A program made the position numbers and the translations under genes. DNA of 64,000 nucleotides from Nonomuraea endophytica (GTDB taxonomy: Bacteria > Actinomycetota > Actinomycetes > Streptosporangiales > Streptosporangiaceae): the NCBI RefSeq assembly GCF_014203235.1, contig NZ_JACHIN010000004.1, forward strand, positions 682,948-746,947. Direction: 5' to 3'. The notes under the pieces are model-generated. The model was not told the origin of the DNA, did no database searches, and worked only from the letters and a program-made list of their open reading frames with translations. Of the stretch, positions 40,627 through 48,651 are shown one piece after another; within the stretch, counting starts at the first letter, position 1; each line of letters opens with the position of its first letter.

Positions 40627-41013
40627 ATGAGCGTTCCCATCACGTCGGGGTTCGTGGCGCGCTTCGAGGAGCGCACCTTTCCCGCCGCGCTCGGCCCGGA
40701 CAGCGACGAGGTCGTGCTGTTCAGCGAGGAGGAGCTGGCGGGCTTCGAGGCCGCCTCCGGTTACTGGCGGCGCACGGTCAAGCGGGCCGGCGTCGAGTGG
40801 CTGGTGCTGGTGCGCACGGTGGCGGCGTTCGGCGGCGAGCCCTGCATCGTGCTGGACGAGGACGAGGACGGCCTGCACATCGCCTACACCGGCCACAGCG
40901 GCATGAAGGCCGAGGCCCTGGGCTATTGGATGGTCGACCACGGCGCCTACGAGGTCGTCGTGCCCCGCGAGGAGGTCTTCTCGATCCGGGTGGAACGCAT
41001 CCCCGTGCCCTAG
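40627..41013 (+). CDS. Unknown 128-aa protein
   Basis: Not recognised. A compact 128-aa acidic protein with alternating strand-like segments and no signal or membrane helix (TVKRAGVEWLVLVRTVAAFG, IVLDEDEDGLHIAYTG). A strong AGGAGG precedes ATG 40627, unlike the leaderless upstream gene. It stands next to the other unknown protein and converges on the HxlR regulator with only 3 bp between stops. Confidence 0.75.
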   Translation: MSVPITSGFVARFEERTFPAALGPDSDEVVLFSEEELAGFEAASGYWRRTVKRAGVEWLVLVRTVAAFGGEPCIVLDEDEDGLHIAYTGHSGMKAEALGYWMVDHGAYEVVVPREEVFSIRVERIPVP

Positions 41014-41016
41014 CCG

Positions 41017-41394
41017 TCAGGCGTCGAAGCTGCGGCGGGCGGTCTCGATGTGGCCGAAGTACTCGTGGGTCCAGCCGCACATCAGGTCGACCATCGCGCG
41101 CAGGGCCTGGCCCGGCGGGGTGAGCGTGTACTCGACCTTCGGCGGCACGGTGGGGTGCACCTTGCGATCGGCCAGGCCGTTGCGCTCCAGCATGCGCAGG
41201 TTCTGGGTGAGCATCTTGTGGCTGATGCCCTCGACCTCGTCGCGCAGCTCGCTGAAGCGCAGGGTGCGCTCGCCGAGGGCCTCGATGATCAGCAGCGCCC
41301 ACTTGTTGGCGACGTCCGAGAAGATCTCCCGCGCGAGGGAGTCGGCGCGCCTCAGGTCCGCCTCGTCGGCCGTTCCGCTGTACTGCTTGGCCAC
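41017..41394 (-). CDS. HxlR-family winged-helix regulator
   Basis: A 125-aa HxlR-type regulator. The domain contains IFSDVANKWALLIIEALGERTLRFSEL and HKMLTQNLRMLERNGLADRKVHP, the recognition helix and wing, then YTLTPPGQALRAMVDLMCGW. There is one conserved-type Cys near the C-terminus, so thiol sensing is possible. I start it at GTG 41394 (two adjacent GTGs) because GGGGAG lies 7 nt upstream; a longer ORF up to 41472 has a non-family extension. It is divergent from the ECF sigma gene by 152 bp, but whether it controls that or another gene is unknown. Confidence 0.85.
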   Translation of the reverse strand: MAKQYSGTADEADLRRADSLAREIFSDVANKWALLIIEALGERTLRFSELRDEVEGISHKMLTQNLRMLERNGLADRKVHPTVPPKVEYTLTPPGQALRAMVDLMCGWTHEYFGHIETARRSFDA

Positions 41395-41546
41395 CACCAG
41401 GCTCCCCAGTCTATGAAAGGTGCACGTCAGCCAACACTCTCCTATGGTTCCCGAGTAACCGCAAGAGAGCACGGCGGCCGCGCCTCAAGTGATGACATTT
41501 CCGCATTCCTTGTCAACCGATGCGTTGTCCGTGGGTCTATAGGGGC

Positions 41547-42059
41547 GTGAACCGACAAACGACCTCGGTCGCGCCGGTGCGGGAGGCGCCGCCGTCGTTC
41601 GCCGAACTGTTCGCGGCCCACTACCAGCCTCTGGTACGGCTGGCCGGACTGCTGGGCGCCGACGACCCCGAGGACATCGCCCAGGAGGCCTTCGCCCGCC
41701 TGCACACCGGGCAGCTGCGCGACGACGGCGCGGCCGTGGCCTACCTGCGCGCGATCGTCTGCAACCTCACCCGCAACCGCCTGCGCCACCTGCGACTGAT
41801 ACGGCTGCGCCGCCCCGAGCCGCCCGAACCGGTGCGCAGCAGCGAGCAGTCGGTCCTGCTCGCCGAGGAGCACCGGGAACTGCTGGCGGCGCTCGACCGG
41901 CTCCCCCGCCGCCAGCGGGAGGCGCTGGTGCTGCGCTACTGGCTGGACCTTTCCGAACGTGAGATCGCCGCGGCCATGGGCGTGTCGCCCGGTTCGGTGA
42001 AGACGCATGCGAGCAGGGGCCTGGCCGCACTCGGCCGGGCGCTCGAGGAGGACGCGTGA
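41547..42059 (+). CDS. ECF RNA polymerase sigma factor
   Basis: A 170-aa sigma-70 ECF factor. Region 2 is FAELFAAHYQPLVRLAGLLGADDPEDIAQEAFARLHTG; region 4 is LPRRQREALVLRYWLDLSEREIAAAMGVSPGSVKTHASRGL, typical of the SigE/SigM-like subgroups. GTG 41547 lies 6 nt after an AT-rich TCTATA element, so it may be leaderless. The stop overlaps the next gene by 4 bp (GTGA), so the partner membrane protein is co-translated, the usual arrangement for a sigma factor and its anti-sigma. Confidence 0.92.
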   Translation: MNRQTTSVAPVREAPPSFAELFAAHYQPLVRLAGLLGADDPEDIAQEAFARLHTGQLRDDGAAVAYLRAIVCNLTRNRLRHLRLIRLRRPEPPEPVRSSEQSVLLAEEHRELLAALDRLPRRQREALVLRYWLDLSEREIAAAMGVSPGSVKTHASRGLAALGRALEEDA

Positions 42060-44032
42060 CCCCCCTGGAGGAGCGGCTGAAGGCCGCGCTGGACGCTCGC
42101 GCCCAGACCTACGAGGCCGGGCAGAACGCCTGGCTGAGCGTGCGCGCCCGCACCCCGCTGCCGCCGCGAAGAGGCCGCTGGCTGCTGGCCGCGATCCCGG
42201 TCGCGGTGATCGCGCTGTTCGTTCCTGTCCTGCTCAACGGGGGCCTGGGCAGGAACTCGGCGGCCGATCCCGGCACCCTTCAGCGGCAGCTGATGGCGGG
42301 GCTGACGCCGGTGGGGGAACCGGTGCGGCTCGACGGCCTGAAGTTGTGGTTCGCCAAGGGCAGGCTCGGCAATCCGCAGTTCTGCGCGCTGTCCAGCGGC
42401 GGGCGGGAGCCGGTCGGCTCGTGCGCCGCCGTCTACCTCATGGGACCGGGCACCTACGAGGGCTCGGCGGCCGGGAAGGACGCCGCCACGGTCCTCGACT
42501 ACGGCCTGGCCAAGCCGGAGACCACCCAGGTCAGGGCGGTGACGGGAGACGGGCGGCAGATCGCCGGGACCGTGCACCGGGTGCCGGGGGCGCCTGGGGC
42601 GATCTGGAGCGTGAGCTTCGCGGCCGCCGAGCAGGTCACCAAGGTGGAGTTCCTGGATTCGGCTCAGCAGGTGCTCGGGGAGATGCCCCGGTCGATGCTG
42701 CTGGGCCGCTCGCGCAAGGCCAAGCCGGCCGGCCTGCCGTACGAGATGGCGGGTGGTCTGTCGCTACGGCCCTACCAGGTTCCGAACGACACCCAGCCCG
42801 GCGCGACCGACCTGGAGGTGATCTGGACGCGCACCGGCAAGGAAGTGAGCTCGATGTCGCTGAAGGACGCCTACCTGTGGAAGGACGGCGGCGCTGACAA
42901 TCCGTGGCCGGTGCACGTGCAGGCCGAGGACGGCGTGGTGTTCGGCGCGGCCCGCCCCGACGTCGCGCGCATCGTGTGGACGCTCGACGGCCGTGAGCTG
43001 ACGCTGACCCCGCGGCCCGATCCGTGGGGGCTGAAGCTGGGGCTGTTCGCGCTGACGGCGGACGCCCGGGAGGAGGATCGCCGGCACACGCTGGTCGCCT
43101 ATGACGCGCGGGGGAAGGAGATCTGGCGCAACGAGCCGCCGCCGGAGAGGCAGGAGCTGGGCTACTACGGCGAGCGGATCAGCGACAAGGTCGTCGTGGC
43201 GGGCACGGAGGACTTCTCCTTCGGCCCGGTCGAGCTGTGGTTCACCAAGAACCGCGAGGGGACCATGCTGTGCGCCTCCGGGGGCGTCGAGCCGGACGGG
43301 CGCAGGTCCAGCGGCTGCTCCACGGCCGAGCTCGACCGCCACTTCTCCTCCAGGAGCACCCGCACCTCCTACCTGCCGGAACCGGGCGCCGAGCTGGCCT
43401 ACGGCGTCCTGCCTCCGGGCACCGAGGCGGTCACGGCGGTCACCGTCGACGGCGCCCCCATCCACGCCCAGATCCTGAAGGCCAAGGGCGCACCAGCGGC
43501 GGTGTGGGCGGTCCGCTACCCGGCGAACGTCAAGATCGCCGCCGTCTCCTACCGGGAGAAGGGCCGCGAGCTCGACCGCGTCAACGTGTGGGACCACAGC
43601 TGCTGGGAGACCCCGAGGCAGGAGGGCGCCGGCCAGCCGCTGCCCGGCGGCGTGTCGGCACACCTGCAGGCCCCCATGTGCCTGCACTTCTGGAAGGACG
43701 GCAAGATGCTGCCCGGCTCCTTCGAGCGCCTGCCCGGGACGAAGCTGCGCGCGATCGTCGGCCGCGAGCAGCCCCTGCAGTGGAACCAGCACAAGGACAC
43801 CTGGTACGGCTTCGCCCTTCCCGGCACCGCCCGGGTCGAGGGTGTGTCCAAGAGCGGCCGGGTCGCCGCCGAGACCGTCCCCGACCCGTGGGGACACGGC
43901 GTGGCGATGTTCGCCGCGCCGGTCCCCGAAGGGGTGGCCAAGAAGGGCCTGAACTGGCCCGACCTCGCCTTCACCGGCTACGACGCCACCGGGAAGGTGC
44001 TGTGGAGGTGGGCCAGGGCCGGACTCAGCTAG
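42056..44032 (+). CDS. Sigma-linked membrane protein with duplicated ectodomain
   Basis: A 658-aa single-pass membrane protein: cytoplasmic 41 residues, helix 42-61, then a 600-aa ectodomain. It contains a clear internal duplication in A-B-A'-B' order. A (about 94-205) and A' (392-508) share LWFAKGR/LWFTKNR, two cysteines (110/123 and 406/421), and RVPGAPGAIWSV/KAKGAPAAVWAV. B (about 290-358) and B' (583-652) share PDPWG, YDARGKEIWR/YDATGKVLWR. Its short cytoplasmic N-terminus lacks a recognisable zinc anti-sigma domain, so its control of the coupled sigma factor is inferred from gene order. Not recognised as a described family. Confidence 0.82.
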   Translation: MTPLEERLKAALDARAQTYEAGQNAWLSVRARTPLPPRRGRWLLAAIPVAVIALFVPVLLNGGLGRNSAADPGTLQRQLMAGLTPVGEPVRLDGLKLWFAKGRLGNPQFCALSSGGREPVGSCAAVYLMGPGTYEGSAAGKDAATVLDYGLAKPETTQVRAVTGDGRQIAGTVHRVPGAPGAIWSVSFAAAEQVTKVEFLDSAQQVLGEMPRSMLLGRSRKAKPAGLPYEMAGGLSLRPYQVPNDTQPGATDLEVIWTRTGKEVSSMSLKDAYLWKDGGADNPWPVHVQAEDGVVFGAARPDVARIVWTLDGRELTLTPRPDPWGLKLGLFALTADAREEDRRHTLVAYDARGKEIWRNEPPPERQELGYYGERISDKVVVAGTEDFSFGPVELWFTKNREGTMLCASGGVEPDGRRSSGCSTAELDRHFSSRSTRTSYLPEPGAELAYGVLPPGTEAVTAVTVDGAPIHAQILKAKGAPAAVWAVRYPANVKIAAVSYREKGRELDRVNVWDHSCWETPRQEGAGQPLPGGVSAHLQAPMCLHFWKDGKMLPGSFERLPGTKLRAIVGREQPLQWNQHKDTWYGFALPGTARVEGVSKSGRVAAETVPDPWGHGVAMFAAPVPEGVAKKGLNWPDLAFTGYDATGKVLWRWARAGLS

Positions 44033-45593
44033 AGGGCGCCAGGTCGCGGCGGCGCAGCACCACCAGCCCCGCCGCGGCCAGGGCCGCCGCCAGCGCGGTC
44101 AGCCACAGCAGCGCCGCGGCCGGCGCGCCCCGGCCCAGCAGCAGCGCGGGCACGTGCACGAACGGCGACAGCTCCAGCACGAACCCGCCGGCCAGCTTGA
44201 ACTCCGCCACCAGGTCGACGGCGAGTATCAGGCCCAGCACGCTCCAGCTGACCGCGGCGGCCAGCCGCGGCAGCACGCCGAACAGCAGCACCGCCACCCC
44301 GACCACGGTCCAGACCGCGGGCAGGTAGGCGAGCGTGGCGCCCGCGACGCGCAGCAGGCCGCCGTCGTAGGCGAGCCCGGCCATGCCGCCGAGCACCGCC
44401 AGCAGCAGCGCCGGTCCGAAGACCGCGTAGAAGAGGTGGCCGAGCGCCCAGTGCAGGCGGCCGACCGGCGTCGAGAGCAGGAGGTCGGCCCGCCCGGCCG
44501 CCTCCTCGGTGCGGGCGCGCAGCGCCGAGACCAGCGCGGCCCCGGCGACGAGCTGGCACATGACGTAGAGGATGAACGTGAAGAACACGTCGGCGACGCC
44601 GGCGCCGGGCCCGCCGATGGTCTCGGCGAGCTGCCGCAGCGCCCGCGTGTCCAGCTGGGTGTCCAGGCCGCGCGCCGAGAAGCCGATCATGCCGCCGACC
44701 GCCGCGAAGCCGATCGTGAACCCGATCAGCGTGCCCCGGTGCAGGCGGCCGGCCAGCGCGAACGCGCCGCCGAGCGAGCCCTCCGCCGGTCCCGCGCGGG
44801 TGGGCAGCAGGCCGCCGGCCAGGTCGCGCCGGGCCGACAGCGCGAACGCCGCCGCCCCCGCCACAGCGACGAACACCACGGCCACGGCCAGCACCCACCA
44901 GTGGTCGCCGGCGTACGGCCGGGTCAGGCGGACCCAGCCGAACGGCGACAGCCAGGCGAGCCAGCCGACGCCGCCGGAGTCGGCCGCCGAGCGGATGGCG
45001 AACAAGACGCCGCCGGTGGCGAACGCGATGCCGCGGGCCGTACCGGATCCGGCGGTGAGCTGTGCGGCGACGGCGGCCACGGCCGCGAGGCACCAGCCGG
45101 CGGCGGCGCTGGAGAGACCGAACAGCAGCGACGAGCCGGCGGGCAGGCCGTTGGCGACCAGGCCGGGCACGCTGAGCAGGCCCAGCAGCAGGTTGGCCGC
45201 CAGCACCACGACGAGGGCGGCGGCCAGGGGCGCGTGGCGGCCGACGACGCCGGAGGACAGCAGTTCGCGCCGGCCCGTCTCCTCCTCGACGCGGGTGTGG
45301 CGGATGACGAGCAGGATGCTGATCAGACCGCCGATCAGCGCGCCGGAGGAGCCGAGCGTCCAGGCGGTCAGGCCGCCGACGCTCGCGTCGTAGATGACGC
45401 CGCGGGTGGCCAGCTGGGCGGGGCTGTTCATCGAGGCGTGGGTGAAGGCGTCGCGGGCGGCCTGGTCGGTGTAGAGGCGGGCGGTGCTGGCGGCGATGGT
45501 AGCCGGGAGCACGGCGCTGATGAGGATCCACACGGGCAGCAGGACGCGGTCGCGGCGCAGGATGAGCCGGATCAGCGCACCGAGGCCGGTCAT
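44025..45593 (-). CDS. ABC-2-type transporter permease (two fused halves)
   Basis: A 522-aa membrane permease with about 12 helices in two repeated halves, each beginning with a LIRLILRRDR/LAGRLHRG-type cytoplasmic end. It resembles exporter permeases of antibiotic or polyketide efflux type (two-TMD fused). It is coupled to the ATPase by a 4-bp overlap and converges on the ectodomain gene (8-bp overlap). Substrate unknown. Confidence 0.88.
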   Translation of the reverse strand: MTGLGALIRLILRRDRVLLPVWILISAVLPATIAASTARLYTDQAARDAFTHASMNSPAQLATRGVIYDASVGGLTAWTLGSSGALIGGLISILLVIRHTRVEEETGRRELLSSGVVGRHAPLAAALVVVLAANLLLGLLSVPGLVANGLPAGSSLLFGLSSAAAGWCLAAVAAVAAQLTAGSGTARGIAFATGGVLFAIRSAADSGGVGWLAWLSPFGWVRLTRPYAGDHWWVLAVAVVFVAVAGAAAFALSARRDLAGGLLPTRAGPAEGSLGGAFALAGRLHRGTLIGFTIGFAAVGGMIGFSARGLDTQLDTRALRQLAETIGGPGAGVADVFFTFILYVMCQLVAGAALVSALRARTEEAAGRADLLLSTPVGRLHWALGHLFYAVFGPALLLAVLGGMAGLAYDGGLLRVAGATLAYLPAVWTVVGVAVLLFGVLPRLAAAVSWSVLGLILAVDLVAEFKLAGGFVLELSPFVHVPALLLGRGAPAAALLWLTALAAALAAAGLVVLRRRDLAPSS

Positions 45594-46480
45594 CGCGCCG
45601 ATCCCTCGTAGTGGCGCAGGAACAGCTCTTCCAGCGTCGGCGGCTGACTGGTCAGCGACCGCACGCCCGCCCTGGCCAGCTCGGTGAGGACCGGGGTGAG
45701 GGCGGCGCCGTCGACCTGACAGCGCAGCCGGTCGCCGTCCACGGTGAGCTCGTGCACGCCGGGCAGCCGCGCGAGGCCGCCGGCCGGGCCGACGAGCTCG
45801 GCCGTGACCGAGGTGCGGGTGAGGTGGCGCAGGTCGGCGAGACTGCCCGACTCGACGGTACGGCCGGCGCGGATGATGGACACGCGGTCGCACAGCGTCT
45901 CCACCTCCGACAGGATGTGGCTGGACAGCAGCACGGTGCGGCCGCGGTTCTTCTCCTCCTGGACGCAGTCGTTGAAGACCGCCTCCATCAGCGGGTCCAG
46001 GCCGGAGGTGGGCTCGTCCAGGATCAGCAGCTCGACGTCGGAGGCGAAGGCGGCCACGAGCGCGACCTTCTGCCGGTTCCCCTTGGAGTAGGTGCGGCAG
46101 CGCTTGCGCGGGTCGAGCTCGAAGCGGTCGAGGAGTTCGGCCCTGCGGCCGGGGTCGAGGCCGCCGCGTACCCGGCCGAGCAGGTCGATGACCTCGCCGC
46201 CGCTCAGCGACGGCCAGAGGGTGACGTCGCCGGGCACGTAGGCCAGGCGGCGGTGCAGTTCGGTGGCGTCCCGCCAGGGGTCACCGCCGAGCAGCTCGAC
46301 CTCGCCGCCGTCGGAGCGCATCTGGCCGAGAAGGACGCGGATGGTGGTGGTCTTCCCCGCGCCGTTGGGGCCGAGGAAGCCGTGCACCTCTCCCGTCTTG
46401 ACGCTGAGGTTCAGGCCGTCCAGGGCCCTGGCCCGGCCGAACGTCTTGACCAGGCCCTTGGCGCGTACAGCGGTGCTCAT
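45590..46480 (-). CDS. ABC-2-type exporter ATPase
   Basis: A 296-aa ATPase with Walker A LGPNGAGKTTT, signature YSKGNRQKVALVAAF (degenerate SKGN form seen in DrrA/NatA-like exporters), and Walker B LLILDEPTSGLDP. A C-terminal regulatory region follows. It energises the fused permease; drug or lipid export is the family expectation. The start ATG overlaps the TetR stop by 4 bp. Confidence 0.93.
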   Translation of the reverse strand: MSTAVRAKGLVKTFGRARALDGLNLSVKTGEVHGFLGPNGAGKTTTIRVLLGQMRSDGGEVELLGGDPWRDATELHRRLAYVPGDVTLWPSLSGGEVIDLLGRVRGGLDPGRRAELLDRFELDPRKRCRTYSKGNRQKVALVAAFASDVELLILDEPTSGLDPLMEAVFNDCVQEEKNRGRTVLLSSHILSEVETLCDRVSIIRAGRTVESGSLADLRHLTRTSVTAELVGPAGGLARLPGVHELTVDGDRLRCQVDGAALTPVLTELARAGVRSLTSQPPTLEELFLRHYEGSAR

Positions 46481-47103
46481 TGGCGTTCCTCGAACTTCTC
46501 CAAGCCCGTCCGCGCCTGCTCGAACAGCTCGCGGCCCAGGAATTCCGGTCTGATCAGGTCGAGCTGGGCCTTGCCCACGCGCAGGGCCCCGTCGGGGCTG
46601 AACATGGGCGTGCCGAGCGCGCGGGAGACGTGCTCGTGCAGCACGGTCATGCCGAGCTTCATGGCGGTCAGCACGGTGGCGCGGGCACGGTGGTCGACGC
46701 CCTGCCCGTCGGTCTTGGCCAGGTGCTCCTCGGTGACGCGGACGAGCTCGTCGAACATGGCCGCCGCGCCGGGCGAGCCGTCCACGAGGGCGCGGCCGAG
46801 GTAGTGCATGAAGGGCGGCGCGGTGCGGTGGACGCTCTCGATGAAGTCGGGGTCTTCCAGGTTGTGGTCGGTGACCCCGGCCTCCACCTGGGCGCGCACG
46901 TACGACAGGACGTACTCGTCGCACGCCTCGCGCAGTTGCTCCTTGGAGCCGAAGTGGTGCTGGACCAGGCCGGGAGAGACCCCGGCCGCTTCGGCGATGC
47001 CGCGGATCGTGGTGGCCCTGACGCCCTGGTCGGCGAACAGCGCCATGGCGACGTCCCGGATACGGGCGCGTGCCGTCAGATCCTCATCAGAAACTGGTCG
47101 CAT
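46477..47103 (-). CDS. TetR-family regulator of the ABC exporter
   Basis: A 208-aa TetR regulator. The helix-turn-helix is FADQGVRATTIRGIAEAAGVSPGLVQHHFGSKEQL; the C-terminal ligand domain is unrecognised. ATG 47103 is preferred over 47112 because TAGCAT lies 7 nt before it. It is the first gene of a TetR-ATPase-permease operon, so autorepression relieved by the exported ligand is expected. Confidence 0.92.
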   Translation of the reverse strand: MRPVSDEDLTARARIRDVAMALFADQGVRATTIRGIAEAAGVSPGLVQHHFGSKEQLREACDEYVLSYVRAQVEAGVTDHNLEDPDFIESVHRTAPPFMHYLGRALVDGSPGAAAMFDELVRVTEEHLAKTDGQGVDHRARATVLTAMKLGMTVLHEHVSRALGTPMFSPDGALRVGKAQLDLIRPEFLGRELFEQARTGLEKFEERQ

Positions 47104-47110
47104 GTCCAGC

Positions 47111-47116
47111 ATGCTA
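47111..47116 (-). promoter_or_regulatory. Leaderless -10 box of the TetR-exporter operon
   Basis: On the minus strand TAGCAT-N7-ATG 47103; it decides the start of the regulator. Confidence 0.5.
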
Positions 47117-47122
47117 TACGCA

Positions 47123-47140
47123 TGTATTGGCGACCATACA
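47123..47140. promoter_or_regulatory. Probable TetR operator
   Basis: TGTATTGG-CGA-CCATACA is an inverted repeat broken by one extra base, immediately upstream of the -10 box. AT-rich arms and position fit self-repression of the regulator operon. Confidence 0.5.
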
Positions 47141-47163
47141 GATGTTCAGTCATATTTTTCGCG

Positions 47164-48651
47164 TCAGAGCGCGCGATAGCGCGATCTCCTGGCCTCCTTA
47201 CGCTCCTGCGGGCCGAGCCGGAGCACCGTGGCGATCTCGTACTCCAGCGCCCTGCCCACCCGCTCGGCGAACGCCCTCGGCTCGTAGGCGGCGTCGGGCA
47301 GCTCCGGCACCACCCGGTCGACGATGCCGTTCCTTCGCAGGTCCGTCGCGCGTACACCCTGGGCCTGGGCGATCTCCGGGGCGAAGTCGACGCTGCGGTA
47401 GAGGATCGCCGACGAGCCCTCCGGCGGCAGCGGCGACAGCCAGGCGTGCTGGGCGGCCAGCACGCGGTCGGCCGGCAGCAGCGCCAGCGCCGCGCCGCCC
47501 GCGCCCTCCCCCATCAGCAGGCAGACCGTCGGCGCCTCCAGCGAGACCATGTCGGCCAGGCAGCGGGCGATCTCCGCGGCCAGGCCGCCCTCCTCGGCCG
47601 CCTTCGACAGCGCCGCGCCCGCCGTGTCGATCACCGTGACCAGCGGCAGCCCCAGCTCAGCGGCCAGCCGCATGCCGCGCCTGGCCACCCGCAGCCCCGC
47701 CGGGCCCAGCGGCGCGCCGACCCGCTGGCGGCGCCGGTCCTGGCCGAGCACGACCGCCGGCGCCGCCCCGAACCTGGCCAGCGCCAGGATCAGGCCGGGC
47801 TCGTTCTCGCCCTCGCCGCTGCCGTTGAGCGGGGTGACGTCGGTGGCGGCCAGCTTGAGCAGCGTGCGCACGCCCGGCCGGTCGTCGCGCCGGGAGCGGG
47901 TGATGGCCTCCCACGCCTCCACCGGCCGCAGGTCCTCCTCGGGCGGCTGACCCGGGTCGAGGTCCTCCACCCGCGCGCACAGCACGCTCAGCGCGCGCAC
48001 CGCGATCGCCCGCGCCGCCTCGGCCGAGACGACCGCGTCGACCAGGCCGTGGCGGTAGAGGTTCTCCGACACCTGCACGCCCTCGGGGAACGGGTAGCCG
48101 TGCAGCGACTCGAACACCCTCGGCCCGAGAAAGCCGATCAGCGCCCCCGGCTCGGCCGCGGTCACGTGGCCGAGCGAGCCCCACGACGCGAACACCCCGC
48201 CCGTCGTGGGATGCCGCAGATAGACCAGGTACGGCAGGCCCGCCGCCCGATGCGCCTGCACCGCGGCGGTGACCTTCACCATCTGCACGAACGCCAGCGC
48301 GCCCTCCTGCATCCTGGTGCCGCCTGAGGCGGGCGCGGCCAGCAGCGGCAGCCCTTCGGCGGTCGCCCGCTCCACCGCCACCGCGATCCGCTCGGCCGCG
48401 GCCACCCCGATCGATCCGGCCAGGAAGGAGAACTCGCTGGCCACCACCGCCACCCGCCGGCCCTCGAGCAGCCCTTCGCCGGTCACGACCGACTCGTCGT
48501 AACCGGACTTGACGCGGGCGGCGGCCAGTTCGTCGGCGTAGGAGGAGTCGGGGCGCACCGGGTCGACCGGCGGCGCGTCCCAGGAACGCCAGGAGCCCTC
48601 GTCCAGGACCGCGCGGATCAGGGCGTGCGCGTCGGGGCGGCTGTCGATCAT
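47164..48651 (-). CDS. Acyl-CoA carboxyltransferase, beta and alpha halves fused
   Basis: A 495-aa carboxyltransferase. The N-terminal half matches the AccD fold (AAPASGGTRMQEG, RHPTTGGVFASWG) and the C-terminal half the AccA fold (VTVIDTAGAAL, GEGAGGAALALLPADR). The N-terminal zinc ribbon of AccD is missing. Such fused proteins carboxylate acyl-CoAs, using biotin carried by a separate protein; no biotin carboxylase is adjacent. ATG 48651 overlaps the CoA transferase stop by 4 bp, so the two act in one pathway. Confidence 0.9.
   Translation of the reverse strand: MIDSRPDAHALIRAVLDEGSWRSWDAPPVDPVRPDSSYADELAAARVKSGYDESVVTGEGLLEGRRVAVVASEFSFLAGSIGVAAAERIAVAVERATAEGLPLLAAPASGGTRMQEGALAFVQMVKVTAAVQAHRAAGLPYLVYLRHPTTGGVFASWGSLGHVTAAEPGALIGFLGPRVFESLHGYPFPEGVQVSENLYRHGLVDAVVSAEAARAIAVRALSVLCARVEDLDPGQPPEEDLRPVEAWEAITRSRRDDRPGVRTLLKLAATDVTPLNGSGEGENEPGLILALARFGAAPAVVLGQDRRRQRVGAPLGPAGLRVARRGMRLAAELGLPLVTVIDTAGAALSKAAEEGGLAAEIARCLADMVSLEAPTVCLLMGEGAGGAALALLPADRVLAAQHAWLSPLPPEGSSAILYRSVDFAPEIAQAQGVRATDLRRNGIVDRVVPELPDAAYEPRAFAERVGRALEYEIATVLRLGPQERKEARRSRYRAL

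Noticed and set aside
41511..41541. A -35/-10 promoter (TTGTCA ... TCTATA) before the first ECF sigma gene
   Set aside because: The spacing is 19 bp and the -10 does not fit TANNNT, so I did not list it as a promoter, although a start near 41547 is plausible.
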